Origin: Candidatus Poribacteria bacterium
Lineage (GTDB): Bacteria; Poribacteria; WGA-4E; WGA-3G
Assembly: GCA_022821725.1 (NCBI GenBank)
Contig: JAJEDB010000043.1
Location: 207,900 to 247,591, forward strand
Direction of reading: 5' to 3'
DNA: 39,692 bases
The position numbers and the translations under genes were made by a program. The notes under the pieces are model-generated. The model had not been told where the DNA came from and made no database searches. It was given only the letters and a program-made list of their open reading frames with translations. Below are positions 1 to 8,153 of the stretch, in pieces (within the stretch, counting starts at the first letter, position 1; the number at the start of each line of letters is the position of its first letter).

Positions 1-501
1 CGTCTGGAATTGCTGGAGTTGACTCGGTTCATATTGGGAGGTTGGAACGATTTTAAGTTCCCCTTTAATACGTGCCGCACGCGCCGTTACCGGAATCTCT
101 AAGCCCCGAATCTTCTGTCCGTTATCTACCGCAATTAACTGATACCCCTGCGCTTGGTCGTTCCAATCGGTAATACCGAGGATACCCAAGCCGTCCCCCG
201 CATCGAATTGCCCCGATTTATCCACATCAACGTAGGCAACGATATAGTAGCGACCCGGCTCAACGCGAATTGTGAATCGTCCATCGCCGAGTTGGGGGAT
301 CCCGCTGGTATACAACTCTTTAAGTGCCTCATCTCGGTAGACCGACACGCTCGTGTGGGAGAGATCCTGTCCCTCCCAGATAACACTTCCTGATAGGGTG
401 GCTGTCATCCTTCGGGTGGCGGCGTTTTGTTGGGCAAAAATTTCTTGGCAGAAAACCAGCCCGATACTGATGACGAGTAGTAAGGGTATCAATCGTTTCA
501 T
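1..501 (-). CDS. Secreted beta-sandwich protein, C-terminus off the window
   Basis: The reading frame runs from an ATG at 501 down to base 1 without a stop, so 167 residues are visible and the C-terminus is missing. It opens with a clear signal peptide (MKRLIPLLLVISIGLVFC, then a polar region after QEIFAQ). The remainder looks like a carboxypeptidase-regulatory or Cna-B type beta-sandwich: a short strand pattern (TLSGSVIWEG), then GRFTIRVEPGRYYIVAYVDVD, typical of proteins that present a peptide-modified scaffold at the cell surface. Around residues 109-119 lies an acidic, glycine-rich loop (DVDKSGQFDAGDG) that resembles an EF-hand or dockerin calcium loop. A purine-rich AGGA lies about eight bases before the start. 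It is divergent from the next gene. Family assignment is by pattern only; enzymatic activity is not indicated. Confidence 0.75.
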   Translation of the reverse strand, partial: MKRLIPLLLVISIGLVFCQEIFAQQNAATRRMTATLSGSVIWEGQDLSHTSVSVYRDEALKELYTSGIPQLGDGRFTIRVEPGRYYIVAYVDVDKSGQFDAGDGLGILGITDWNDQAQGYQLIAVDNGQKIRGLEIPVTARAARIKGELKIVPTSQYEPSQLQQFQT

Positions 502-844
502 TTTCTATTCCTGTTGGCATGTTTTCTCTTGCTTTTACAATGTTATTTTCAAATTGTGGTTTAGATTACAGAGCGCCCTGCTGTAGGCAGCGCAACCCGC
601 CTGTTCCTTGATCCTGATTCAGACGTGGCACTGAGATGATTATATGGTAACATATACGGGTATAATTTGCAAGCGACGAAATTTTCGAGTGTGTAGATGT
701 GTAAATGTATTTGCTTTTGTCTCAACGATGTGTTATAATTGTATATAATTTACCCATGCGGGTAGAAGCATAATTTGTTTTCTGTTCTTGAGGGAATCTG
801 CCCGTACTGTACCTCAACCTCAACCCAAAGAGGAGCAAGTGTCA
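502..844. other. 343-base divergent intergenic region
   Basis: No gene is evident. It separates two divergent secreted-protein genes and is AT-rich between about 640 and 770. The only clear signal is the plus-strand promoter listed separately. Short ORFs on the plus strand here, including a TTG-initiated extension of the downstream gene from 788, lack a signal peptide and a good ribosome binding site. Confidence 0.6.
711..739 (+). promoter_or_regulatory. Candidate sigma-70 promoter for the LamG-type gene
   Basis: TTGCTT at 711-716 and a perfect TATAAT at 734-739 are separated by 17 bases. Transcription from here would give a leader of about 100 bases before the ATG at 845. Confidence 0.55.
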
Positions 845-1615
845 ATGAGAACAAAAATTTATTATATCTGTGCTGTGCTGCTGATGTTGAGCCTATCAAC
901 ACCCGTAGTCTTCGCAGATCCAGGTGCCCAAGCAGACAATCTACTTGGATGGTGGCTGTTTGATAGCGAAAAAGATGAGATCGGAAACTGGGACGATATG
1001 GATCTCCACGGTGCCGAACTCAAAGGCGGTCAGCTGATTGTTGAAACCGGGAAATGGGCACACGCACTCGAATACAGTGGACCCGACATTGAAGAGAAGA
1101 CTTTGATGACATGGGTTGCTCTGGACAGCCTCGCCGCAACGAAAGGCTCAGCACTCACGTTAGATAAAGCCACAGAAGACCAATTCAACGCCATCGTCTA
1201 CGCCGAACGCCAGCCGAATCAGTGGATGTCCGGTAGCAGTTGGTTCCACCGCACAGAAGACTTCCCAAAAGCGCATAATGAGAAGAAAGAAGGCGAAATG
1301 GTCTACTTAGCCTTCACGTATGAGGACAAGGGTGGAACTTACAAGATAACTGGATACCGAAACGGCGAGAGTCTTGGCAGTTATGAGAAGGGCGAGATCA
1401 AAACCTGGCCCACAGGTGATGCTGAAATAATTTGGGGAAAACGGCATACAGACGGACTTGGGGGGCCCGGAGACCTCAACGCACACATTGAAGAATCCCG
1501 AATCTACGCCGTTGCGTTGACCGCAGATGAAGTGAAGGGGATGGAACCTGAGTCGCTCGATGTCGAACCCCAAGGTAAACTCGCTACACAGTGGGCAAAG
1601 CTTAAACGGAAATAG
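845..1615 (+). CDS. Secreted LamG/concanavalin-like protein
   Basis: A 256-residue protein with a signal peptide (MRTKIYYICAVLLMLSLSTPVVFA) followed by one lectin-fold domain of the LamG/laminin-G-3 type. The pattern DNLLGWWLFDSEKDEIGNWDD, a central GKWAHALEYSG and a late HIEESRIYAVALTADEV are the usual first and last strands of such domains, which bind sugars or proteins outside the cell. I chose the ATG at 845 because GAGGAG lies about ten bases upstream and the signal peptide begins there; an earlier TTG at 788 would bury the signal peptide. The last residues, VEPQGKLATQWAKLKRK, match the tails of two neighbouring secreted proteins (see findings). A strong terminator follows. The ligand is unknown. 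Confidence 0.8.
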   Translation: MRTKIYYICAVLLMLSLSTPVVFADPGAQADNLLGWWLFDSEKDEIGNWDDMDLHGAELKGGQLIVETGKWAHALEYSGPDIEEKTLMTWVALDSLAATKGSALTLDKATEDQFNAIVYAERQPNQWMSGSSWFHRTEDFPKAHNEKKEGEMVYLAFTYEDKGGTYKITGYRNGESLGSYEKGEIKTWPTGDAEIIWGKRHTDGLGGPGDLNAHIEESRIYAVALTADEVKGMEPESLDVEPQGKLATQWAKLKRK

Positions 1616-1625
1616 GTTCTTAATT

Positions 1626-1660
1626 ATAGGGCGAAACCCGAGTGGATTCGCCCTATTTTA
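1626..1660 (+). terminator. Rho-independent terminator
   Basis: A perfect 10-bp stem (ATAGGGCGAA at 1626-1635 with TTCGCCCTAT at 1647-1656) and an 11-base loop are followed by TTTTA. It lies 10 bases past the LamG gene stop. Confidence 0.8.
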
Positions 1661-1661
1661 G

Positions 1662-2372
1662 ATGAGGTTAGCGGTAGTTTCCACCATGATGGACGTTATG
1701 AAAAGCCGACGCGTACTATTTATGATGTGCATCAGTATTTCTGTCGTTTCTCTCGCGACGGCTGAAGAGCACGTTTGGACCTTTGACGACGATGCCGCCG
1801 ATTGGGCACCCGCGAACGGCAGCTGGGAAGTCGGAGAAGGTATCTATAAACAAACGACACGCTGGGGTGAAGCACAAAAGGCATTGGTTGACGGGGTAGA
1901 ATGGGTAGACCATACGCTGGAAGCGAAAGTTCGTATTGATGACGGACACTGGGGCGGTATCGTCTTCCGGGCGCAAAATGAATTTGAGTACTATGTGTAC
2001 CTGATCTGTCCGAAAGAGAATAAGTCTGAGTTATGGCGACATAAACGCAGCGCCGCCTTTAAAGACGGATTTGAAGCACGCGATGAAATCGAACACGACA
2101 TTGAACCTATCGGGCTAACGATTACGCGCAACGAATGGTTCACGCTCCGTGTCGTCGTTGCAGGCAGTCGCATCGCAGTTGCGATCAACGACATAGAACA
2201 GGGTGTCTTTCTTGATGATGCCTATCCTGTTGGGAAAGTCGGTGTCTGGACGTGGGATACACAAGCCAGTTTTGATGACGTAAACGTGAAGGGGAACACC
2301 ACAACATCCCTTACGGCAATTGAGCCGCAGGGGAAACTCGCAACATCGTGGGCAGCTATAAAGAGACAATAA
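1662..2372 (+). CDS. Secreted DUF1080/GH16-like lectin-fold protein
   Basis: Up to 236 residues. A hydrophobic stretch VLFMMCISISVVSLATA forms the signal peptide, so the actual start may be one of the later in-frame ATGs at 1686, 1689 or 1698; no ribosome site decides it. The mature part (HVWTFDDDAADWAPANGSWEV, then GGIVFRAQNEFEYYVYLI, ending in GKVGVWTWDTQASFDDVNV) follows the beta-jelly-roll pattern of DUF1080 or family-16-like concanavalin domains: an opening 'W..F.dd..W....G.W.v', a middle strand with R-x-Q, and a closing 'v.f DdV.v'. Such domains bind or cleave glycans, but catalytic residues cannot be named from sequence alone. It ends in IEPQGKLATSWAAIKRQ, the tail shared with two neighbours. 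Confidence 0.75.
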   Translation: MRLAVVSTMMDVMKSRRVLFMMCISISVVSLATAEEHVWTFDDDAADWAPANGSWEVGEGIYKQTTRWGEAQKALVDGVEWVDHTLEAKVRIDDGHWGGIVFRAQNEFEYYVYLICPKENKSELWRHKRSAAFKDGFEARDEIEHDIEPIGLTITRNEWFTLRVVVAGSRIAVAINDIEQGVFLDDAYPVGKVGVWTWDTQASFDDVNVKGNTTTSLTAIEPQGKLATSWAAIKRQ

Positions 2373-2548
2373 ACTTACACCTACCGAAACCAAATAAACG
2401 TCCCTAACGTGTATACAACATAAAAATTTAACCGTTAACAAAACGTTACACTTTTTGTTATTTTATTTTTTTACCGTGGCGTACCACACAAAAAACGCCT
2501 ATAAACCCTTACAGTTATTGGGTTTTGTGCTAATAAATAGTATACCTC

Positions 2549-2572
2549 AAATGTTACAATAGTGTAACATTT
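2549..2572. promoter_or_regulatory. Perfect 10-bp inverted repeat upstream of peroxiredoxin
   Basis: AAATGTTACA (2549-2558) and TGTAACATTT (2563-2572) are exact reverse complements around a 4-base centre. It lies 56 bases upstream of the peroxiredoxin start. Partial half-sites (CGTTAACA, CGTTACA) occur around 2432-2451. It could be a repressor operator or a hairpin in the transcript. The flanking 2373-2628 region is AT-rich and otherwise empty. Confidence 0.5.
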
Positions 2573-2628
2573 TTACCGAAAACTCTCATTATCTCAACGC
2601 GTTTTCAGACGCACATAGGAGGATTTTA

Positions 2629-3096
2629 ATGGCAGATGTAGGAAGTGCTGCACCGGATTTCACACTCACAGGTGCGGTTAACCAAGAAGATGTTGAAGTT
2701 TCATTGAGCGACTACGCAGGCAAAAATTTAGTCGTGCTTTTCTATCCACTCGCTTTTTCACCGGTCTGTGCTGAACAGGTACCGGATTTCAACGAAAGTT
2801 TATCAGCGATTCAAGCGAAAAACAGTGAAGTCATCGCCATCAATCGCGATTCAACGTTTGCCCATAAGGCATGGAGTGAAGTGCTCGGTGGTGTTGATTT
2901 TCCGCTCCTTGCCGATATGAACCTTGCCGTCTCTAAGGAGTTCGGTATGGCACTCGAAGATGTCGGTATTACCACGCGTGGTGTCATTATCATTGATACG
3001 TCTGGAAATATCGCCTTCAAACACGTTGAAGCGGCGCCACCCGACAATACGCTGTCCCCTGCACAAGTTCTCGGTGAGTTGGACAAATTGCAATAA
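2629..3096 (+). CDS. Peroxiredoxin, 1-Cys, AhpC/TSA family
   Basis: A cytoplasmic thiol peroxidase of 155 residues that would reduce hydrogen peroxide or organic hydroperoxides. The thioredoxin fold is shown by the N-terminal APDFTL motif, strand LVVLFYPLAFSPVC and the late RGVIIIDTSGNI. The peroxidatic cysteine is Cys47 in FSPVC. No other cysteine exists in the protein, so a resolving thiol must come from a partner, as in 1-Cys types such as AhpE. A strong AGGAGG lies just upstream of the ATG. The gene stands alone, with a palindrome upstream and a hairpin downstream, so it is probably transcribed by itself. The electron donor cannot be inferred. Confidence 0.92.
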   Translation: MADVGSAAPDFTLTGAVNQEDVEVSLSDYAGKNLVVLFYPLAFSPVCAEQVPDFNESLSAIQAKNSEVIAINRDSTFAHKAWSEVLGGVDFPLLADMNLAVSKEFGMALEDVGITTRGVIIIDTSGNIAFKHVEAAPPDNTLSPAQVLGELDKLQ

Positions 3097-3111
3097 ACCT
3101 TTTAGAGCAAC

Positions 3112-3132
3112 CGGACCCGTTTACACGGTCCG
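3112..3132 (+). terminator. Weak terminator-like hairpin after peroxiredoxin
   Basis: CGGACC at 3112-3117 pairs with GGTCCG at 3127-3132 across a 9-base loop. There is no U-tract after it, so termination is only possible, not shown. Confidence 0.35.
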
Positions 3133-3228
3133 CGTGCCTCGACCTATGGAAAAGTGGGCATCTGGCGACACTGCAAACTGTGACTCTCTACCTGCCAACG
3201 CCCGCTTTTCATTTTAATTTTCACAACA

Positions 3229-3257
3229 TTGACAACGTCGAAAGGATATGGTATAAT
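3229..3257 (+). promoter_or_regulatory. Consensus sigma-70 promoter of tRNA-Gly
   Basis: TTGACA at 3229-3234 and TATAAT at 3252-3257 are both perfect consensus hexamers with the optimal 17-base spacer. The tRNA begins 10 bases after the -10 box, consistent with very strong stable-RNA transcription. Confidence 0.9.
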
Positions 3258-3266
3258 ACCATTAAT

Positions 3267-3338
3267 GCGGGTGTAGCTCAGCGGTAGAGCGTCAGCTTCC
3301 CAAGCTGAGGGTCGCGGGTTCAATTCCCGTCACCCGCT
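3267..3338 (+). tRNA. tRNA-Gly (CCC anticodon)
   Basis: Full cloverleaf of 72 nt: acceptor GCGGGTG pairs with CACCCGC, the D-arm is AGCTCAGCGGTAGAGC, the anticodon stem TCAGC/GCTGA closes the loop TTCCCAA, and the T-arm contains GGTTCAATTCC. The anticodon is CCC, reading GGG. The discriminator base is T, and CCA is not encoded. Confidence 0.95.
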
Positions 3339-3394
3339 TAAACATTTGCCCCCTTAAGTATTTAACTGGAAATCGCCTAAAACTGAGGAAATCC

Positions 3395-4498
3395 ATGGCA
3401 CGAGACCAACGCTTAACGAAAGAAGAAATCCAAGAAGACAAATTTATTGAAGGACTTCTGACAACCTACCAGTTCCTTAAAGAGCATCTGCGAACCATTA
3501 TCATTGTGGTGGGAATAGTCCTTATCGCTGTCGCGGGCTATGCGGCATATTATCAGAATCAGGAGAACCGCCGCGCCGAAGCCACCATCGCGTTACGAGA
3601 TGCCACCGAAACCTATCGAACCGCCGAGGAAAGCCTTTTCGATGCGGAGAAATTAGCGGAAAGTGAAGAATCTCTCGCATCCGCCCAGACGCAGCTGGAA
3701 CAGGTCTTTGAGAAGTATCCCGCTACCGCTTTTGCTGACAAAGCACGGTATCAATATGCGAGTTCCCTGTATTATCAGGGCAACTATGCAGAAGCACGTT
3801 CGCAATTCCAACAGATTATTGCCAACCATCAACCCGAAAATCAGATCTACAGCCTGTACGCGCAGAAGGCAATAGGCAACACCTACGAACAGGAAGGCAC
3901 CTACGAAAAAGCCGTTGACGCCTATCAGGCAAAAGCATTCCCGCCCACACCAGAACTCCCATCAGAGATTCGGAAGTTCGTGCTTGCCGAAGCCAAATTT
4001 AATCAGGCAATTGTTTATGAAAAGTTGGGGAACGCCGATGCGGCGCGTGCCGCCTATAAAGAGATCGTGGACGAATTCCGGACGACCCTTGAAGTCGGCA
4101 TAGCACAAAAGAGCCTCGAGGTCATTGAAGAGGCAAAAGTTGTTATCGCTGCCCTCGGTGAAACGTTGGATCTCTCAAAAGCGGAAAAACTGGAGAACGA
4201 AAAGCGTTACTACGAGGCTTACGTCGCCTATGCCGACGCGATTCGCACCTATAAAGTCAACAAAGACATTCAGGGCGGATTATCCACGGAGCTCCGAAAG
4301 CAGATCGGAAGTTTTGAAAAAGAAGCGATCACATTGATAAATAACATTCAAAACGCCCGCCGTGCCGACGACGAAGGCAGAGAAAGTTCAGCACTTTACA
4401 GTTATGATCTTGTTGTTGAACTTGAAAAACTGGGGTTAAGTCGCCGCCTTTATGAGAACGCGCTGCTCCATTACAAGCGTCTCGGCTCCGTCCAGTAA
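3395..4498 (+). CDS. Membrane-anchored TPR protein (YfgM-like)
   Basis: A 367-residue protein with a charged cytoplasmic N-terminus (KEEIQEDKFIEGLL), one transmembrane helix at about residues 33-53 (LRTIIIVVGIVLIAVAGYAA) and then helical repeats. The repeats include YPATAFADKARYQYASSLYYQGNYAEARSQF and QKAIGNTYEQEGTYEKAVDAY, which are tetratricopeptide units. This layout matches the YfgM/TPR_21 group, single-pass inner membrane proteins whose repeats face outward and take part in envelope protein quality control. A weak AGGAAA site precedes the ATG. It follows the tRNA by 56 bases and may be read through from that promoter. Partner proteins are not identifiable here. Confidence 0.75.
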   Translation: MARDQRLTKEEIQEDKFIEGLLTTYQFLKEHLRTIIIVVGIVLIAVAGYAAYYQNQENRRAEATIALRDATETYRTAEESLFDAEKLAESEESLASAQTQLEQVFEKYPATAFADKARYQYASSLYYQGNYAEARSQFQQIIANHQPENQIYSLYAQKAIGNTYEQEGTYEKAVDAYQAKAFPPTPELPSEIRKFVLAEAKFNQAIVYEKLGNADAARAAYKEIVDEFRTTLEVGIAQKSLEVIEEAKVVIAALGETLDLSKAEKLENEKRYYEAYVAYADAIRTYKVNKDIQGGLSTELRKQIGSFEKEAITLINNIQNARRADDEGRESSALYSYDLVVELEKLGLSRRLYENALLHYKRLGSVQ

Positions 4499-4526
4499 TT
4501 TTAGTTTTACTAACAATTTCTCTACT

Positions 4527-4546
4527 TTAATATTTTGTAATATTAA
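4527..4546. repeat. 8-bp inverted repeat abutting a ribosome binding site
   Basis: TTAATATT (4527-4534) and AATATTAA (4539-4546) are exact reverse complements around TTGT. The right arm overlaps the AAGGAG (4545-4550) of the next gene, so pairing could affect its translation. It is AT-only and could be chance. Confidence 0.35.
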
Positions 4547-4555
4547 GGAGCAGCA

Positions 4556-5581
4556 ATGATGCTTTATAAATATGGTCGTCCGCCTTACTTCGCTGCCAAA
4601 CCCCTCGGATTCGCTCTTTTGGGAGTCCTTTTTTTAACCCTACTCCCTTTTGCCTCGTTAGGTGAAGCGGCACCGACAGGACACCTGGCGTATGCAGTCA
4701 ACGGATTCGATGAAAATCTCGGTCGCTTCGATTGGAATCTCTATACAACGGCAATCAAAGGCACGAAGGATTTGAGAGCGATTCCTTTGAACCTCAAAGG
4801 GATGTATCCCTCGTGGGGTCCGAACGGGGATACCCTCTATTTCATCCAACGGGATGCTGGGCACTCTAACGTTTATTCCATTAAGCCCGAGAATCCAAAG
4901 AACAAGAAACTCATTACGCCCTCGGCTGGCACGTATCGGTTTCTCTCCGTTTCTCCCAATGGCAAAAAACTTGCTTTCAACGGTTGGACGATAGATCAAC
5001 TTCCGCAAGAAAATCAGATATGGGTCCTGGATATCGAGACGGGTGAGATGGAAATTATGACGCAAGTCCCGCATCAGGGATGGCCCTATTCATTTTGGGG
5101 AATGTCCTGGTCGCCAAATAGCAAGCGACTCGCTTTTTCGCTCTCCAGACCGGGTTGGTTGGAACATCTCTACCTCTTAGACGTTGAAACCAAAGAGATA
5201 GAAATTTTGACCGAACTCCATAAAGATTTTTATCCAGTGTGGGCACCCGATGGGCAACGTATTCTTTTCCTGAGATGGAACAGAGAGTTCGATACGTTCT
5301 GCACAATTGATATCGAAACCAAAACGATTGAGGCGTTGTTCGATGTGGACAAAGCCACCGGGTATTGGGCAGATTGGGCGCCTGGCGGAGACTATATAGC
5401 ATATTCTCGATGGGGGTCGATCTATCTTTATGACTTCGCCACCGACGAAACCGAAGTGATCGTCGAGGTCGATGGTAGCGTTTTTGTCATTGCTTGGTTA
5501 CGCGACGGAGAGCTACTGCCGGTGGAACCGCAAGAGAAGTTAGTCACGACGTGGGGCAACCTTAAGCGTAAGAATGATTAA
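4556..5581 (+). CDS. Secreted TolB-like WD40/PD40 beta-propeller protein
   Basis: A 341-residue exported protein. A signal peptide (FALLGVLFLTLLPFASLGEA) is followed by about six repeated propeller blades of the PD40 type. These are recognised by recurring motifs: YPSWGPNGDTLYFIQ, LSVSPNGKKLAFNG, MSWSPNSKRLAFSL, YPVWAPDGQRILFLRW and WADWAPGGDYIAYSRW, each followed by an 'i.vldieTgeie.lt' strand. Such propellers serve as binding platforms in the periplasm; no catalytic domain is fused to it. AAGGAG stands six bases before the ATG, and a second ATG follows immediately at 4559. The C-terminus, VEPQEKLVTTWGNLKRK, is the third copy of the tail found on the two upstream secreted proteins. Confidence 0.85.
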   Translation: MMLYKYGRPPYFAAKPLGFALLGVLFLTLLPFASLGEAAPTGHLAYAVNGFDENLGRFDWNLYTTAIKGTKDLRAIPLNLKGMYPSWGPNGDTLYFIQRDAGHSNVYSIKPENPKNKKLITPSAGTYRFLSVSPNGKKLAFNGWTIDQLPQENQIWVLDIETGEMEIMTQVPHQGWPYSFWGMSWSPNSKRLAFSLSRPGWLEHLYLLDVETKEIEILTELHKDFYPVWAPDGQRILFLRWNREFDTFCTIDIETKTIEALFDVDKATGYWADWAPGGDYIAYSRWGSIYLYDFATDETEVIVEVDGSVFVIAWLRDGELLPVEPQEKLVTTWGNLKRKND

Positions 5582-5633
5582 TCGGTTAAGAGGGTTCCGC
5601 CTCATAAAGGTTCCACAAGGTATAAATAAAAAA

Positions 5634-5669
5634 CGTAGCCTGCAACAACGGCGCAGGCGGGTCTACGGA
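5634..5669. repeat. Imperfect hairpin upstream of mutS2
   Basis: CGTAG and CCTGC on the left pair with GCAGG and CTACG on the right, with a small bulge. It lies within the 142-base gap before mutS2. No U-tract follows, so it is more likely a leader structure or repeat than a terminator. Confidence 0.3.
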
Positions 5670-5723
5670 GAGGCACTTTATCTGTCAAACCCACCTGACC
5701 GAACCGCAAGGAAAAATTAAAGA

Positions 5724-8141
5724 GTGTTATCCAGTGTTGAAAAAGCATTAGAATACGACAAAATCCGTGCACTCCTGAAAAAATACACCGCTTCTCAACT
5801 CGGAACGGCACGTGTTGACACCCTTGCGCCTTCTTGTGATGTCGATAAAGTCCGCTATTTACTCACGTTGTGCAGTGAAACGAAATTCTTTCATCAAGTT
5901 TACGGTGGAATACCGCTGAACGGTTTAAAGGACATCCGCAAATCGCTAACCCATGCTGCCAAGATAGGCGCGCTTTTAGATGCTGAGGAACTTCTTGATG
6001 TCCGAAAGGTCGCAGAGATTCCCGAAGACATCCACCGTGTCTTCAAAAAACGTGATCGAGAGGAATTTCCCAATCTCTTCGCGATTGTCGATGCGCTGCC
6101 GGTGTTTCCAGCGTTAGTTGAAGCAATCAGCCATTGCATTGACGCTGACGGCATGCTGCTGGACCGCGCAAGTCCTGAGTTGCGCGCCCTCCGTCGCAAA
6201 TCGTTGCGTCTCCGTGAAAATATACACCAAAAACTCGAAGCGACGCTGCGTTCACCCGAACATCAGAAAGCAATTCAGGAACAGGTCATCACCTCTCGGA
6301 ACAATCGGTATGTTATTCCAATAAAACAGGAAGCGCGTTCATCTTTTCGAGGGGTCGTTCAGGGGCAATCTACAAGTGGTGCGACCTTTTTTGTAGAGCC
6401 TTTGGAAATCGTCCAGATGAACAACGCCCTCCATGAAACCGCTGAAGCCGAACAACGTGAAATTCGACGCATCCTCCTTGACCTCACCGATCGCGTGCGC
6501 GACCACCTCCACGAATTGGAACTGTCTCTCGATCTGTTAGCAGAATTCGATTTTTTGAACGCGAAGGCACGTTTCAGTCTCGCGTTAGACGCCGTTGAAC
6601 CGAAATTGAATACGCGTGGTATCGTCAAATTAATTGAAGCACGGCACCCGTTGTTAGAGTTCCATCTTCAAAACGAGCGTCCGTCGGATGCCGATCCGGA
6701 TAGAAGCACGGATTTACCAACGCGTGTTGTGCCAACAAACATTCATATCGGTAAAACGTTCAATACACTGATTATCACTGGTCCAAATACGGGTGGCAAA
6801 ACCGTTGTTCTCAAAACGGTCGGGTTATTGACGCTCATGGCACAATCCGGTTTACATATTCCAGCGGAACACGGGAGTCAGGTCGCTATCTTCGATCAGG
6901 TCTTTGCTGACATTGGCGATGACCAAGGCATAGAACAGAGTCTGAGTACTTTCTCCTCACATATCACGAAGATTGCGGAGATGCTTCGGAAAATCGAACA
7001 CGCCGAATACTCGCTTGTGTTGTTGGACGAGATCGGTGCTGGAACGGATCCCAGTGAAGGGACCGCTCTCGGTATGGCACTCCTTGATTGGCTGGGTGAA
7101 AGACGGGTGAATACTATTGTCACGACGCACTATGGTGCGCTCAAAGCGTATGCCCATACACAAGACACTATGGAGAACGCTTCAATGGAGTTTGACTGGA
7201 CGACCCTGCGTCCGACCTACCGACTCCAGATAGGTATACCCGGAAGTAGCAACGCTCTGAAAATCGCCTCGCAACTCGGAATCCCCACTGAAATTCTTGA
7301 TGAAGCCCAAACGCATTTAGGGAATAACACCGTCGCTATTGAAGACCTCCTCGTGCGTTTACAGCAAACACAAGATGAATTGGAAACAGAACGCACACAC
7401 TTGCACCATAAGATCCAAGAAGCTGAAGTCGCCTCCCAGAAACATACACACCTCCTTCAAACCCTTGAAACCGAACGCCATACCTTAAAACAGCAGGCTG
7501 AGTCTGAGGCTCGCGACATCGTTACGAATGCCCGCACAACCGTAGAGAAACTTGTCGCTGATATTCGCAAGCAACAAGCCTCGAAAAATAGTATTCGAAA
7601 CGCTTTTTCACAGATAGAGTCCGCCAAAAAATCGCTAAAAAAAGAACCCCCGAAAAAGCAATCTCACCCACCGAAAGTCAAAGTTAACGTCGGTGATAAG
7701 GTCAGGGTCAAAAAACTCAACCGATTTGGAGAGGTCCTCGCTATCAAATCGCGCGGTAAAACACCCCTTCAGATTCTGGTTGGGAACATGCAACTGCAAG
7801 CCGCTTACCACGAAATCGATTCCGTGCATCCAAAACGGGAAACATCAAACCTTTCAACATCTGTCCTTGACATCCAATACAGTAAATCCAATACAATCAG
7901 TAGTGAGTTGAATATCCGAGGGTTGCTTGTAAAAGAGGCGTTAGACGTGACGGATAAGTATCTTGATGACGCGTATCTCGCGGGTCTCCTGACAGTTCGT
8001 ATTCTACACGGCAAAGGGACGGGTGCCTTGCGAAAAGCCGTTCATGACGAGTTGCGTGAGAATCCGTGTGTAACCAAATACCAGTTCGCTCCACTCAGCC
8101 AAGGCGGTGAGGGCGTAACCGTCGTCACATTCAAAGAGTGA
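5724..8141 (+). CDS. mutS2: Endonuclease MutS2
   Basis: An 805-residue MutS paralogue that binds branched DNA or collided ribosomes and uses ATP; it suppresses recombination or rescues ribosomes depending on lineage. It lacks the MutS mismatch-recognition N-terminus and starts with the core domain. The ATPase is intact: Walker A GPNTGGKT at residues 353-360, then ST-loop QSLSTFSSH and Walker B LVLLDEIGAGTDP. A long coiled coil follows (QTQDELETERTHLHHKIQEA region). The C-terminal Smr domain begins near residue 729 (LNIRG in place of the usual LDxRG, then ILHGKGTGALRKAV). The start is a GTG with AAGGA about 12 bases upstream. The stop is 12 bases before dnaG, so the two are probably co-transcribed. 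Confidence 0.95.
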   Translation: MLSSVEKALEYDKIRALLKKYTASQLGTARVDTLAPSCDVDKVRYLLTLCSETKFFHQVYGGIPLNGLKDIRKSLTHAAKIGALLDAEELLDVRKVAEIPEDIHRVFKKRDREEFPNLFAIVDALPVFPALVEAISHCIDADGMLLDRASPELRALRRKSLRLRENIHQKLEATLRSPEHQKAIQEQVITSRNNRYVIPIKQEARSSFRGVVQGQSTSGATFFVEPLEIVQMNNALHETAEAEQREIRRILLDLTDRVRDHLHELELSLDLLAEFDFLNAKARFSLALDAVEPKLNTRGIVKLIEARHPLLEFHLQNERPSDADPDRSTDLPTRVVPTNIHIGKTFNTLIITGPNTGGKTVVLKTVGLLTLMAQSGLHIPAEHGSQVAIFDQVFADIGDDQGIEQSLSTFSSHITKIAEMLRKIEHAEYSLVLLDEIGAGTDPSEGTALGMALLDWLGERRVNTIVTTHYGALKAYAHTQDTMENASMEFDWTTLRPTYRLQIGIPGSSNALKIASQLGIPTEILDEAQTHLGNNTVAIEDLLVRLQQTQDELETERTHLHHKIQEAEVASQKHTHLLQTLETERHTLKQQAESEARDIVTNARTTVEKLVADIRKQQASKNSIRNAFSQIESAKKSLKKEPPKKQSHPPKVKVNVGDKVRVKKLNRFGEVLAIKSRGKTPLQILVGNMQLQAAYHEIDSVHPKRETSNLSTSVLDIQYSKSNTISSELNIRGLLVKEALDVTDKYLDDAYLAGLLTVRILHGKGTGALRKAVHDELRENPCVTKYQFAPLSQGGEGVTVVTFKE

Positions 8142-8153
8142 GGCATATCCACC

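Noticed and set aside
788..844. TTG-initiated extension of the LamG-type gene
   Set aside because: It would put 19 polar residues before an otherwise perfect signal peptide, and a good ribosome site precedes the ATG at 845.
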